24,202 bases of DNA. Origin: Chara braunii. Lineage: Eukaryota > Streptophyta > Charophyceae > Charales > Characeae. Positions 1 to 8,277 of the stretch are shown in pieces. The number at the start of each line of letters is the position of its first letter. Position 1 is the stretch's first letter. The position numbers were made by a program, and so were the translations under genes. Below the pieces are notes generated by a model. It was not told the origin of the DNA. It did not search any database and worked only from the letters and a program-made list of their open reading frames with translations. Location of the stretch: positions 2,644,866 through 2,669,067 of the forward strand of contig BFEA01000151.1 of assembly GCA_003427395.1 (NCBI GenBank). The letters are read 5' to 3'.

Positions 1-150
1 ATTGCATCAAGAAGCATCCATGGGTGAAGCGCTGTACTACCTACTAGTGTGAGTGTGAAAATCACAAGTTTGGAGAGCCCAAATCACCAAGATTGTATCA
101 AGAAGCATCTAAGAAAGAATCGGAGTACTACCACCTAGTGTTTAAGTGAA
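1..150. repeat. 91-bp direct duplication (two units)
   Basis: The words ATTGCATCAAGAAGCATC at 1-18 and ATTGTATCAAGAAGCATC at 92-109 match except for one base. The later shared word GTACTACC sits at 34 and at 125, which gives the same 91-bp offset. The array may continue left of the window. It is not the same sequence as the satellite at the right end. Confidence 0.75.
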
Positions 151-179
151 AGAGAAGAGTTTGATTAACCCATGGAAGA

Positions 180-460
180 GAGAAGATGAAGTAAGAGAAG
201 ATGGAGGAGAAGGGGAGAGAGATGAGGGAGATGGAGATGTAGAAGAAGAGGAAGAAGACAAAGAGAATGAAAGTGAAGAGGAGGGAGGAGGAGATGAACG
301 GGGCGAGAAGAGAAGGAAGAAGGAGGGAGTGAGGAGGAAGAAGAAGGATGAGAGGAAGAAGGAGAAGAAGAGGAAGAAGAAGAAGAAGAAGGAGAAGAAG
401 ATGGAGGAGAAGAAGAAGAGGAAGAAAAAGAAGAAGAAGATGAAGGTGGAGAAGTCTCTT
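180..460. repeat. purine-rich GAA/GAG microsatellite tract
   Basis: The plus strand is almost entirely A and G, built from interspersed AAG, GAG and GGA triplets, and is nearly pure from about 281 to 450. Both strands give open frames here (Lys/Glu-rich on plus, Leu-rich on minus), but these follow from the composition and are not evidence of a gene. Confidence 0.85.
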
Positions 461-1030
461 CCTTCCTCTCACCTTGTTGATTCCTTGATGTTGGTGTCCT
501 CTTGATAAAGCTTCCACTCCTTGCACAATCCCCTATTGGCTATGACTTCCTTCTTCTCCAAGCCCTTCTCTACTCCTTCATTGCTCTCTCTCAGGCTATG
601 GCAAGTTCCCCCAGCTATGGCTATGGAGTCCTCCCCTCTAGGAGGGCTAATGGGGCTCCTCTAGCCTCTCTTTCTCTCCTACACCCAGGAGGGATATGGC
701 GGATCACCTCCTCAGTGTCTCTCCCTCCATTACTATCCTCTAGAGTCCTCCCTTCTATCTCCTAGTCTCCTCTAAGCTTTCCCACTAGCATGGGCTCCTC
801 CCTCCTAACGCCAAGTGCAAAGGTGCTCATATGAGCTCACTTGGGCAGCATGAGCACTCCTCATGCAAATGTGAGAGTGGCGGACTGCATCCTCAGCTTA
901 TGTAGGCTGAAACCAGAAGTCCGGCCAGCCCATGAGCCTCTCTAACTACCTTGGAGTGAGCCGAGGTACCCTCAAGGCCAAATTCCCCTACTAGGCCCTC
1001 CTGGAGGTACCTGGGCCTCATTTTGGCCAA
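461..1030. other. CT-rich stretch without recognisable gene
   Basis: The stretch is pyrimidine-rich with repeated words such as CTAGGAGGG and CTCCTCCC. The short open frames on both strands show no domain, no composition typical of coding sequence and no homology I recognise. Confidence 0.5.
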
Positions 1031-1036
1031 GTACAT

Positions 1037-1069
1037 GCAGTCCGAGTGGTTGGTACCAACTCGGACTGC
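1037..1069. repeat. perfect 11-bp inverted repeat (GCAGTCCGAGT)
   Basis: The arms are GCAGTCCGAGT at 1037-1047 and its exact reverse complement at 1059-1069. The loop contains part of a second small palindrome, TTGGTACCAA. Shorter relatives of the same stem occur at 2535-2560, 2690-2728 and 3271-3296. Confidence 0.9.
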
Positions 1070-1248
1070 CTCGTGGCCTACTCCGGCTTCTTTTTCATTG
1101 CTCAAATGCTGCCCCCTAGGGTCGTAATGCCCAAGGGGCAGCAATACTCGAAAGAAAAAGGCCTTGTGGTTTTTTTTCTCGATTTTTTCAAGTTTTGGCC
1201 TCCCTTGGGTAAGCCGGAGCATTTTTCTATGTGGCGCCACATTTTCAG

Positions 1249-1273
1249 CCTTGGATCTAGCTGAGATCCAAGG
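1249..1273. repeat. perfect 10-bp inverted repeat
   Basis: The arms are CCTTGGATCT at 1249-1258 and AGATCCAAGG at 1264-1273, with a 5-nt loop. Confidence 0.9.
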
Positions 1274-1442
1274 CCAGTAATAATCCGAGCTACCTCCTAG
1301 TAGCCCTTGCATCAATTTTGAGCCCCTAAGTCTACTTTTTCAATTTTTGGTGCATCTGGCTCTCTTTTTGGGCCAAATGCACAGTTTTGACATTTTTCCT
1401 CTTTTGTTTCTTTCCATTTTGGGTTGCCACCTCATTTCGGAG

Positions 1443-1479
1443 CTAGCCGTTTTGAGCTCGCCCACAAAAAAACGGCTAG
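1443..1479. repeat. perfect 11-bp inverted repeat
   Basis: The arms are CTAGCCGTTTT at 1443-1453 and AAAACGGCTAG at 1469-1479. It lies about 1.45 kb before the 2890-2932 hairpin, so it occupies a comparable place in the other half of the duplicated region although its sequence is different. Confidence 0.9.
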
Positions 1480-1629
1480 TTCCTCTCCACCATGAGATCT
1501 GATATCAGATCCATGGTTAAAAAGAAATCCGACCACTTCATTTTTGCCTTTTCTCTTATTTTCTGCTTTTTAATTCAGATTTTATTGAGTTTTCAATCCG
1601 GATTTCCCTCCCTCATTCTAGGAGGGATG

Positions 1630-2290
1630 AGGTCACAGTTGGGACCTGCCAGTCCCTACTGTGCAGGTCCCAATTGACCGGCACACTCTTCTCCACTCTT
1701 TTCTCCCTTTTTGTCTCATTCTCCCTCCTTTTTCTCTCATGTTTCTTTCTTTTTCTTTTATTTCTGTTGTGACAAGTATCAAACTACTGTGCACCCTCTT
1801 TCTAGGCCCTAGGGCCTCATTCAAGGCCAGGTTCATGGCTGTTACTTGGCCGTTACATCTCGGATTCCAACAATGGCACCCCCATGTTCTAGGGGGCTCC
1901 ATTTTGCTCCCGTTTGCCAAATTTTGAGCCCCTTTTGCTCCGATTTTTTACGGGCGATCTTTTTCTCATGTTGAGTCTCTCAAGGCTCTATTTCCTTATG
2001 CCTAGCCAGTCGGAGATATCCCGGACTGCTGGGTAGCCTTCCCAACATCCTTATTTCACTTTTCTTTCTCTCATGACTCTCCCACTTGCTCCCACTAGTG
2101 TTTGCACTAGTGGTGCTAATATTTTCCACCGTCTAGATCCTCGATCTCGACGGTGCTGTTTACTTGCACAATTATTCCTTGCGTTTGCTCATGGTTCCTT
2201 TGGGACATCCCAAGTCCCCGCCATTTTCCTTCATGCCAGCTCCATTTCCTTGTCCCTCCGGCGGTCCCGCCGACGCGTGTCCCGTTTTTC
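1630..2290. repeat. diverged direct duplication, left copy (1.43-kb offset)
   Basis: Landmarks recur with a near-constant offset in 3065-3720: the GGGACCTGCC hairpin (1640s and 3080s), the CACTAGTGG hairpin followed by TGCTAATAT (2092 and 3518), the ACCGTC...GACGGT hairpin (2128 and 3556) and a TTGGGAC...GTCCCCGCCA block (about 2200 and 3630). Offsets are about 1,426-1,435 bp. The copies are diverged between these landmarks. Confidence 0.65.
1639..1673. repeat. perfect 11-bp inverted repeat
   Basis: The arms are TTGGGACCTGC at 1639-1649 and GCAGGTCCCAA at 1663-1673. The corresponding place in the duplicated copy, 3073-3114, has a different stem (CAGTAGGGAC / GTCCCTACTG) built around the shared words GGGACCTGCC and AGTCCCTAC. 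Confidence 0.9.
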
Positions 2291-2689
2291 GATTTTTATT
2301 ATTTGGACCCATTTGGTCCCCGACAACATTCCGGACGGCGTCCCATTTTTATTTTTTTGGGGCCCATTGCCCTTGGTGGTCCCATCATTTCTACATGTGT
2401 GCCGATTTTTTTAGGCCGTGAAATCTCATCTCACGGTTGCCGTTTACCGTCTTTACTTGCCCCTTCCCGAAATTGCTCCTTTCTAGCCTTCCGGGCTTGT
2501 CGTAGCCCATTTTTTCTTGGCCTTGGCATCCCCATGCAGTCCGAAATTTCTTGGACTGCAGTTATGGCTGTTTTCTATACCCACAGCCCCACAACTTGCC
2601 CCATGTTAAAAGAAAATGAAGCGTTAAATTTTCTAGTGCATCCGGGTTCAATATTGACTCCGGATGCACCTAGAACATGTGTTTTTTTT

Positions 2690-2728
2690 CCCCCATGCAG
2701 TCCGTTGCAACTCGGACTGCAATGGGGG
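2690..2728. repeat. 15-bp inverted repeat with one bulge
   Basis: The left arm CCCCCATGCAGTCCG at 2690-2704 pairs with CGGACTGC plus ATGGGGG at 2713-2728, with only A2721 bulged and an 8-nt loop. It is the longest member of the CAGTCC hairpin group. Confidence 0.9.
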
Positions 2729-2889
2729 TCAATTCCTTAGCCCCAATGCCCCACAACTAGCCCTTACTGAAAAGAAAAAGAAACGGCCAATTCCTAAGTG
2801 CATCCGGACTTGATTTTGACTCCGGACGCACCTAAAACATTTGTTTCTCCTCATGTATGTAATCCGTTTTACTCCGGTTGCAAGAGGCC

Positions 2890-2932
2890 TTGATTTTCTT
2901 TGATTTTCTCTGCAAAAATCAAAGAAAATCAA
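2890..2932. repeat. perfect 18-bp inverted repeat, 7-nt loop
   Basis: The arm TTGATTTTCTTTGATTTT at 2890-2907 is exactly complementary to 2915-2932, with loop CTCTGCA. Each arm is itself a direct repeat of TTGATTTTC/T. This is the longest perfect stem I found in the window. Confidence 0.95.
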
Positions 2933-3064
2933 CGTCCTTTGTAACCGCCATTTTCCAGAATGAATATGGTCATGGATGAATCTCCCCAAGTGACCGTTTT
3001 TTACCGTTAAGACTTTTTTCTCTTTTCTTTCCTTTTCTTTTCTTTTCCTTTATTTTCTCCTCCT

Positions 3065-3720
3065 TTCTTGGACAGTAGGGACCTGCCAGTCCCTACCTAT
3101 GGCAGTCCCTACTGACGGCTAACTCACTCACTCCTTCTCACTCTTTTTGTCTTATTCTCCCACATTTTTTATTATTTTCTCTCTTTTTTCTAGCATGCCA
3201 AGTGTCAAGTGGCCGTTAAGGCCCTTTTCTAGCCTCATCCTCTTAGTTTTGGCCCTCTCTATGCCCATGGTGCAGTCCGTTATTTCTTGGACTGCAACAA
3301 TAGCCTTCCCATGCCCATGGGAACTTCCTTTTGCTCCTACACTTCTTCCGTAGTGACCCCTCCTACTCCGATTTTCTCCCGGAGACTATTTTTCACATAA
3401 GGTTTATTTTGACTCCATTTTCTTGAGGGAGGCTGATACGAGATTTTTCGGATTGCTCCCATGCCTCCCACTTCAGTTTTCCTTACTTTTCCTTTTCCTT
3501 TTGGCCTTTTCGTTTGTCACCACTAGTACTTGCACTAGTGGTGCTAATATTCTTGACCGTCAAAATGTCGATCTTGACGGTGAACCTTGCATTTATTATT
3601 TTTCCCTCATGCGGTGCCGCCGTTTCTTCTTGGGACTTTCACATGTCCCCGCCACTTGTCCCGTCGGTGGTCCCCGACACTTAGTCCCGCCGGTGGTCCC
3701 CGACGTTTAGTCCCGTCGGC
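3065..3720. repeat. diverged direct duplication, right copy (1.43-kb offset)
   Basis: This is the partner of 1630-2290. The hairpins 3073-3114, 3518-3543 and 3556-3581 hold the positions of 1639-1673, 2092-2113 and 2128-2155. Several stems have different bases but still pair. Confidence 0.65.
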
Positions 3721-3761
3721 GGTCCCCGACACTTGGTCCCGTCGGCAGTCCCCGACACATT
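3658..3761. repeat. 26-bp GC-rich tandem repeat, four units
   Basis: Units begin at 3658, 3684, 3710 and 3736, each of the form GTCCCG(T/C)CGG followed by a GTCCCCGAC core. They differ by only a few bases. A looser related block (GGCGGTCCCGCCGACG) lies near 2260 in the other duplicate. Confidence 0.9.
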
Positions 3762-4462
3762 TCGCCCCGGATGCCATTATTTTTACTTAGTTCCACGTGG
3801 CTCCGGGTGCCTTTCCACGAGGTGTCCCATGCCCCTTGGGCGTCTTGTCACCCCATAGCGACCCCTCTCCTTAGTCTTTCCTCGCGCCTTGTGCGTGCCG
3901 ATTTCTTTGGTCGTGGGCCTCCGCTCCGAGGCTCCCGTAGGTGGCCCCCACGTTGGCCCCTCATTTCTTGACTCCCCGCGGCTTCTGGCCGCCCACCCCT
4001 CGACTTCCTTATTCCCTTATTGCTGTTGCGCTGCAATTGCTAGTTCAAAGGGCCCTTTGGCCTTAGTCTTATTGCATTCCGATGACCCTCCCGGCCTCCT
4101 GCTATGTTCTATGTGCCCCTGTTTTTGCGCTCGCTTGCTTGCTGCCGCTTAGTTCTTTCCTCGTGTGGTTCTCGCCCCAGGGCATTACTCCCTTCTGCAG
4201 CCTAATCCTTTATCTCGTCTCACTTCGGAGTTCTTTGTTGTGCACAGTTCGTCCATATTCGGCCTCTCGAGTGATGGGAAGTTATTCGAGACTCACCAGT
4301 CCCGACACATTCCCCCCTCTCTTTCACGATGTTCTCATCGTGCACCAATCTCTTGTCAGTGAGTTTTGGAGGAATAGATGAGAGAGGGAGATGAAATGTT
4401 ATGGATGGTTAGTTTGCTAGGGTCCATTTTGTTCTTTTCCCATTTCTTTTTCAAGGTTTTCC
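3762..4462. other. no recognisable gene
   Basis: This is mixed, locally GC-rich sequence. It contains a few more small hairpins, for example CACGAT/ATCGTG near 4325-4342. None of the open frames on either strand shows a domain or a convincing protein composition. Confidence 0.4.
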
Positions 4463-5119
4463 TTAGCTTCCGTCCCTTGGGGTGGAGGAGGGTATGGGGG
4501 AGTCAAAGGTTGTACATCTTAGACCAGGTTGCTCATTTCCGTCAGAGTTCTGCCTCTTTATCTTTCCCTCAATTGAGTTGCAAACGTCCTCTTCAGTCAA
4601 CTCTGTATACCCAGCAGGGCAGCCCATAATTCTTTCAACTTCAGTAACATGAAGCAGACGAGGCTCTCCTCGCTTCATGCACTTTACTACTGGCATGCTG
4701 ACTTTATTCCTAGGGCGACAATTTGTTGTCATAACACAATTGGTTTTCTCATTTTATGCCTTGGCTTTATTGATAACAAATTGTAGGCAAGTTTTCGGAT
4801 GCGACTCAATGTCAGACATTTGTTCCGGAAGGGAGATGTTCGTCCAGTACAACTGCCGCCTTTGCTGTGGTGATACCCACTTCGCATCAGTGAACCCAGG
4901 CACAACTCCCTTTAAGTGCTTCGTAATCTCAAATCTATCTTCCCATTTCATTGAGAAAACATTGCCGAGCAGAAACCATTTCGGTTTCGCCTCATTCATT
5001 ACTCTTAGGGTCATAAAAAAAGAAAAAAAATAATCTAATTTTCGACCCGTGCAATCCATGTTCTCCCGTCATTCTTTCCTCAGTCTCATGCTTAGCCAGT
5101 TCCGATGTATTTTTTCCAT
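4463..5119 (-). pseudogene. DNMT3-type DNA cytosine methyltransferase, C-terminal catalytic fragment, broken
   Basis: The minus-strand translation from about 5119 to 4463 follows the second half of a DNMT3-type catalytic domain, the de novo DNA cytosine-5 methyltransferase of the nucleus. In order I see CTGR followed by an aromatic-rich helix, the WFLLGNVFSM segment where the family has its ENV box, DAKWVSPQQRRQLYW (family: DAKxVS...R..YxWGN), CVMTTNCRPRNK (family: TITT), and LHVTEVERIMGCPAGYT, the family's C-terminal TEMERxFGFPxHYT block. It is not functional. TGA at 5069-5071 and TAA at 4754-4756 interrupt one continuous frame, and the ENV glutamate is Gly (GGC). The PC motif region upstream is not preserved, and the homology fades into a minisatellite at about 5,200. 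No intron is needed between the two halves. The conserved C-terminal tail after 4,600 is poor. Plants outside the flowering lineages retain DNMT3 orthologues, so a pseudogene copy is plausible. A related DRM-type enzyme is less likely given the motif order. Confidence 0.75.
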
Positions 5120-5220
5120 GTCATTTTGCCCAGCTTATGTGTGTCATCCTCATTCGTCCTTTGTCGTATCGAGGCTTTAAAATGCGCGTTACTCAGTCCC
5201 TCTTGTTCACATCTTTGTTC

Positions 5221-5790
5221 TGGCCTCTTGCCAGACCTCTCTCATACTCATGCAAAGTCCATTATACCTGTATCTCTTATCTGGGCGTCTTGCCAGACTT
5301 TTCCTTAGGTCTACGCAAAACCAATTTCACATATATTTCTTCTCTGAACATCCTGCCAGGCCTTCTCTCAAACCCATGCTAGGTCAAATACTCATCCATT
5401 TTTCTCCTGGACATCTCGCCAGGTCTCTTCTCAAGCTCATGCGGAGTCATTCACACATCTTTTCTTCGGCTGGACACCTTGCCAGGCCTTTTCTCAAGCT
5501 CATGCAACGTCAATTTCTCACCCGTTTCTCTTCTGGACATCTTGCCAGACCTTTTCTCAAGCTCATGCAACGTTGATTATTCATCCGTTTCTCTTCTGGA
5601 CATCTTGCCAGACCTTGTCTCAAGCCTGCCCAAAGTCAATTACTCATCCATTCTTTTCTTCTGGACATCTTGTCAGGGCTTCTCTCAAGCCTGCGCAAAG
5701 TCAATCCATTCTTTTCTTCTGGACATCTTGTCAGGCCTTTTCTCAAGCCTGCGCAAAGTCAATTACTCATTCATTCTTACGCTCATGGCA
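5221..5790. repeat. about 61-bp minisatellite, nine imperfect units
   Basis: The core CTGGACATCTTGCCAG followed by CCTTTTCTCAAGC and a GCAAAGTCAATT-like tail recurs with core positions near 5228, 5289, 5352, 5417, 5480, 5541, 5605, 5670 and 5728. Unit length varies from about 57 to 65 bp. Because many units are close to a multiple of three, plus-strand frames show a peptide repeat. I see no gene signals around it. Confidence 0.9.
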
Positions 5791-6720
5791 TCCTTCTCTT
5801 TTGCACGCTTTTTCTTCGGTAGATAGCACACCTTCCCCCCACTCAAAATGCGATGTCCCCATCATACGACTAGTTCACACTTGGAGGTACACAGACCTTG
5901 GTCCACCAACTGAGTAGACGCATGCCGGCCCATCAACCTAAAAAAGGAAGGGTGATCAGTCCTCACCCTGCTGATAACTCACCTCATCCCCTACTCCAGT
6001 CCGACTTTTGCTGCTTACGAGACGGACGTCATCACTGAGGTACCACCCCACATCTGGGAGGTAGGTCCAGTCCAAGCCTCCCAGGACCCCATCTTGCCGT
6101 AAGTGCTTTCTTGCGAATCGTTCCTCCCGAGCGGTGTTTTCTTGGATCCAGCCTCTTCTTTTCAAGAGAGTTGGGGCTCTCTATTAGTCTGCGAGTGCAG
6201 TTATGAAGACCTCGCGGTTAGTTCCGGAACGGTTGTAATGATCCGGCAGGGCGGTGTCACTCGCCCTGTGGTGGTTGCGGCTTCCACCCGGTACCACGCC
6301 CGATTCCTCCCTTTGGACAGTGCTGCTCAACTTAACGAGAGAAGCCGTGGTCCAAACGGCCGTGCCGCCCCTCTACGGCATGGCGTGTGGTTGGGGAGAA
6401 AAAATGAGACTTAGGAAAAAGAATGGCTCTCTCGCCCGTTTGGCACCACGCACTTGACGTTTCGGTTTCAACATGAGGCGCAGTTTGAACTCCCCGACTA
6501 GAGCTCGTTGTCGGGGTTAGTTCCGGACGACCAGCATCAATCAAAGAGAGAGGTGCTTTGGTCCTTCAACCCTTATTCCTTCTTATGAGGAGCAGGTCAC
6601 GCTGAGACTTTTCCCTTAACGGGTAGAGGTCTTGGGGCCGCGATGCAGGCATTGCTATCCCCCTTATGTTGAGACCTGAGACTAGAAAAAAAAGAAAGCT
6701 CAATCTCTTGCTATTTCCAT
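5791..6720. other. no recognisable gene
   Basis: Small open frames occur on both strands (for example minus 5956-6165 and 6332-6544, plus 6103-6414) but none has a recognisable domain, and they overlap one another. I see no RNA gene here. Confidence 0.4.
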
Positions 6721-6986
6721 GGTCGGCCCGACGACCTTACATCAAGTTGCCTAGGGTCCCCTGGCTATGCAATGCAATATTCCATCTTCAAAACACTCAA
6801 TCCCATGCTATTTCCAAGGCTGATTCTCATGGCTGGTCCGACAGCCTCTCATCAACAAGGCTACCCCCATGGCCGGTCTGACGGTCATTCTTTCAATAAC
6901 TATTTCTCAAGACTAACACTTTCGCCCATTCAATCCTCAATTCTCTCATTCCTCAACACCCAATCTCTGTGACCGTCCCAACGGTC
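6721..6986. repeat. four short hairpins of identical geometry, different stems
   Basis: Four sites each have a 5-bp stem and a 6-nt loop: GGTCG/CGACC at 6721-6736, GGCTG/CAGCC at 6831-6846, GGCCG/CGGTC at 6871-6886 (one G.T pair) and GACCG/CGGTC at 6971-6986. The first three follow a word ending in CAT. The stems differ but pairing is kept. Confidence 0.7.
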
Positions 6987-7058
6987 CCTGCCCTTCTTGG
7001 CTTTAAGGTTCCGCCTTCTTTATCCTGTCCTTCTCATTCACATCTTTCTTCCGCCCCC

Positions 7059-7225
7059 TTGGCTATTTCAGCGGCCGACCCACCGGTCTTTTCCATCTCC
7101 TCCGTCCATCCCATTGGCTATTTCAATGACCGACCTGCCGACCTTTTCCATCTCTCTCTTCCATCCTTTGGCTATTTCAATGACCGACCCACCGGCCTTT
7201 CCCATCTCTTATTGCTCTTTCCAGC
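7059..7225. repeat. about 55-bp tandem repeat, three units
   Basis: GGCTATTTCA followed by a (G/C)ACCGACC-type core and TTTTCCATCTC starts at 7061, 7116 and 7170. The cores resemble the hairpin elements at 6721-6986, so both probably derive from one repeat family. Confidence 0.85.
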
Positions 7226-7330
7226 ACAATCTTAATCAACCTTCCTCAATCAACCTTTCTTAATCAAATATGCAGGGGACCCCAGTGCCTATTTCAGAAA
7301 GGAACGACCCTTGTCAGGGGCCATTCCCGA

Positions 7331-7565
7331 ACAACCTGGTTAGGGTCGTTCTTATCCATTCTTAAGTCGAACAGCCTGGTTAGGGCTGTTCTTTTCCATA
7401 CTGAAGTCGAACAGCCTGGTTAGGGCCATTCTTTTCCATTCTCAAGTCAAACAGCCTGGTTAGGGTCATTCCTTTCCATTCTCAATTCGAACAGCCTGGT
7501 TAGAGCCATTCTTTTCCATTCTCAAGTCGAACAGCCTGGTTAGGGTCATTCCTTTCCATTCTCAA
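7331..7565. repeat. 40-bp tandem repeat, six units
   Basis: Units begin at 7331, 7371, 7411, 7451, 7491 and 7531, exactly 40 bp apart, each opening ACAGCCTGGTTAGGG (first unit ACAACC). The last unit is cut at 7565, directly beside the outer end of the candidate LTR. Confidence 0.95.
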
Positions 7566-7796
7566 TGTTAGTGCCCGAGGGGGTGGGCCTCGAGGTTACG
7601 GATCCATTTCTGTCTTGGAGGTTAGAAGGTGGCCATCTCATCTCAGTTTTGTTTTGCGTGCTGTTCCCTTTCTTCCATTTCTCTCAGTAATATACTATCC
7701 ATGCGTATATCTGACTTAGCGTCTAGTACTCGAGTTGGGGCTTGCGACCCCAAGTAGCACTAGCCCATCCAGCCGTTCATCCATAACAAAAAGACA
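7566..7796 (-). repeat. candidate 3' LTR of the gypsy element (231 bp)
   Basis: In element orientation (minus strand) the segment begins TGTCTTTTTG at 7796 and ends GCACTAACA at 7566, so it has the TGT...ACA ends usual for LTRs. A purine tract abuts its inner edge, and the retroelement's coding region lies upstream on the same strand. AT-rich TATA-like sequence (AGTATATTAC) lies inside. No second copy was found in the window, so the call rests on position and termini only. Confidence 0.45.
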
Positions 7797-7821
7797 GGGG
7801 CGCCCCTTCCATTTTCACTCT
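7797..7821 (-). other. candidate polypurine tract
   Basis: On the minus strand GAAAATGGAAGGGGCGCCCC ends directly at the TGTC start of the candidate LTR. A purine run just before the 3' LTR primes plus-strand DNA synthesis in LTR retroelements. The CGCCCC end is less pure than usual. Confidence 0.45.
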
Positions 7822-8277
7822 TTCTGATCACTCAGATTTTGACTATCCTCAGACTCATTCATGACTCAGTCGGATTAGGCTCCTAGGGAAGGAGTGTTCT
7901 TCACGCCCCTTAACCCATAAGTTCCCTAACCTCTCTTGTACTCGACCAACATTCAATGCTTTGTTTTGCTCGTCAATCCATACTCAAAATTTCTTTCATA
8001 AAAAAACACAGTCCTTACTCCAACCAAATTTCACAATACACCCTTCCCAACTTGTCTCATCCCATGCCCCATGTCCTTGTCTTGTGTACCCACTTTCGAA
8101 GGTAACTCATCCAAAAGTAGCCTCAATATGCTATCTTCTAATCTTATCACGACACAGTCTTAGCTGACCCTTCCATCACTCATCCTTTGCAAACTTACTC
8201 ATACTATACACATTCTGCTCCAATGTTTTGCAATTGAGAAATAAAACCAGGATTCTTGCCCAACACTCAATCAACAT
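7822..8277. other. no gene; 3' untranslated part of the element (inferred)
   Basis: I see no coding frame between the stop of the post-integrase ORF at 8278 and the purine tract. Confidence 0.4.

Larger units (their letters stand above)
1030..3620. repeat. hairpin-rich non-coding region
   Basis: About twenty short inverted repeats with arms of 7-18 bp and loops of about 4-20 nt lie in this stretch, at a density far above chance. Clear examples are 1037-1069, 1249-1273, 1443-1479, 1490-1516, 1639-1673, 2092-2113, 2128-2155, 2535-2560, 2636-2669, 2690-2728, 2796-2833, 2890-2932, 3073-3114, 3271-3296, 3518-3543 and 3556-3581. The arm pair GCAGTCC/GGACTGC recurs at 1037, 2536, 2697 and 3272. No protein-coding ORF is supported here. 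Confidence 0.8.

Noticed and set aside
146-505. 119-codon Lys/Glu-rich ORF and its Leu-rich antisense
   Set aside because: Produced by the purine microsatellite; no independent coding evidence.
4732-4754. Intron separating the two halves of the methyltransferase
   Set aside because: The halves are in the same frame with only the stop codon and seven codons between them, too short for a spliceosomal intron, and the sequence between still aligns; an in-frame nonsense codon fits better.
5250-5917. Overlapping plus-strand ORFs encoding a roughly 20-residue peptide repeat
   Set aside because: They are the minisatellite read in several frames; similar repeats appear in more than one frame, which argues against selection on any of them.
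5956-6165. 69-codon minus-strand ORF with several Trp
   Set aside because: No family recognised and overlapping frames equally open; too short to support.
7331-7565. CRISPR array
   Set aside because: Units are contiguous 40-bp repeats without unique spacers, in eukaryotic sequence.
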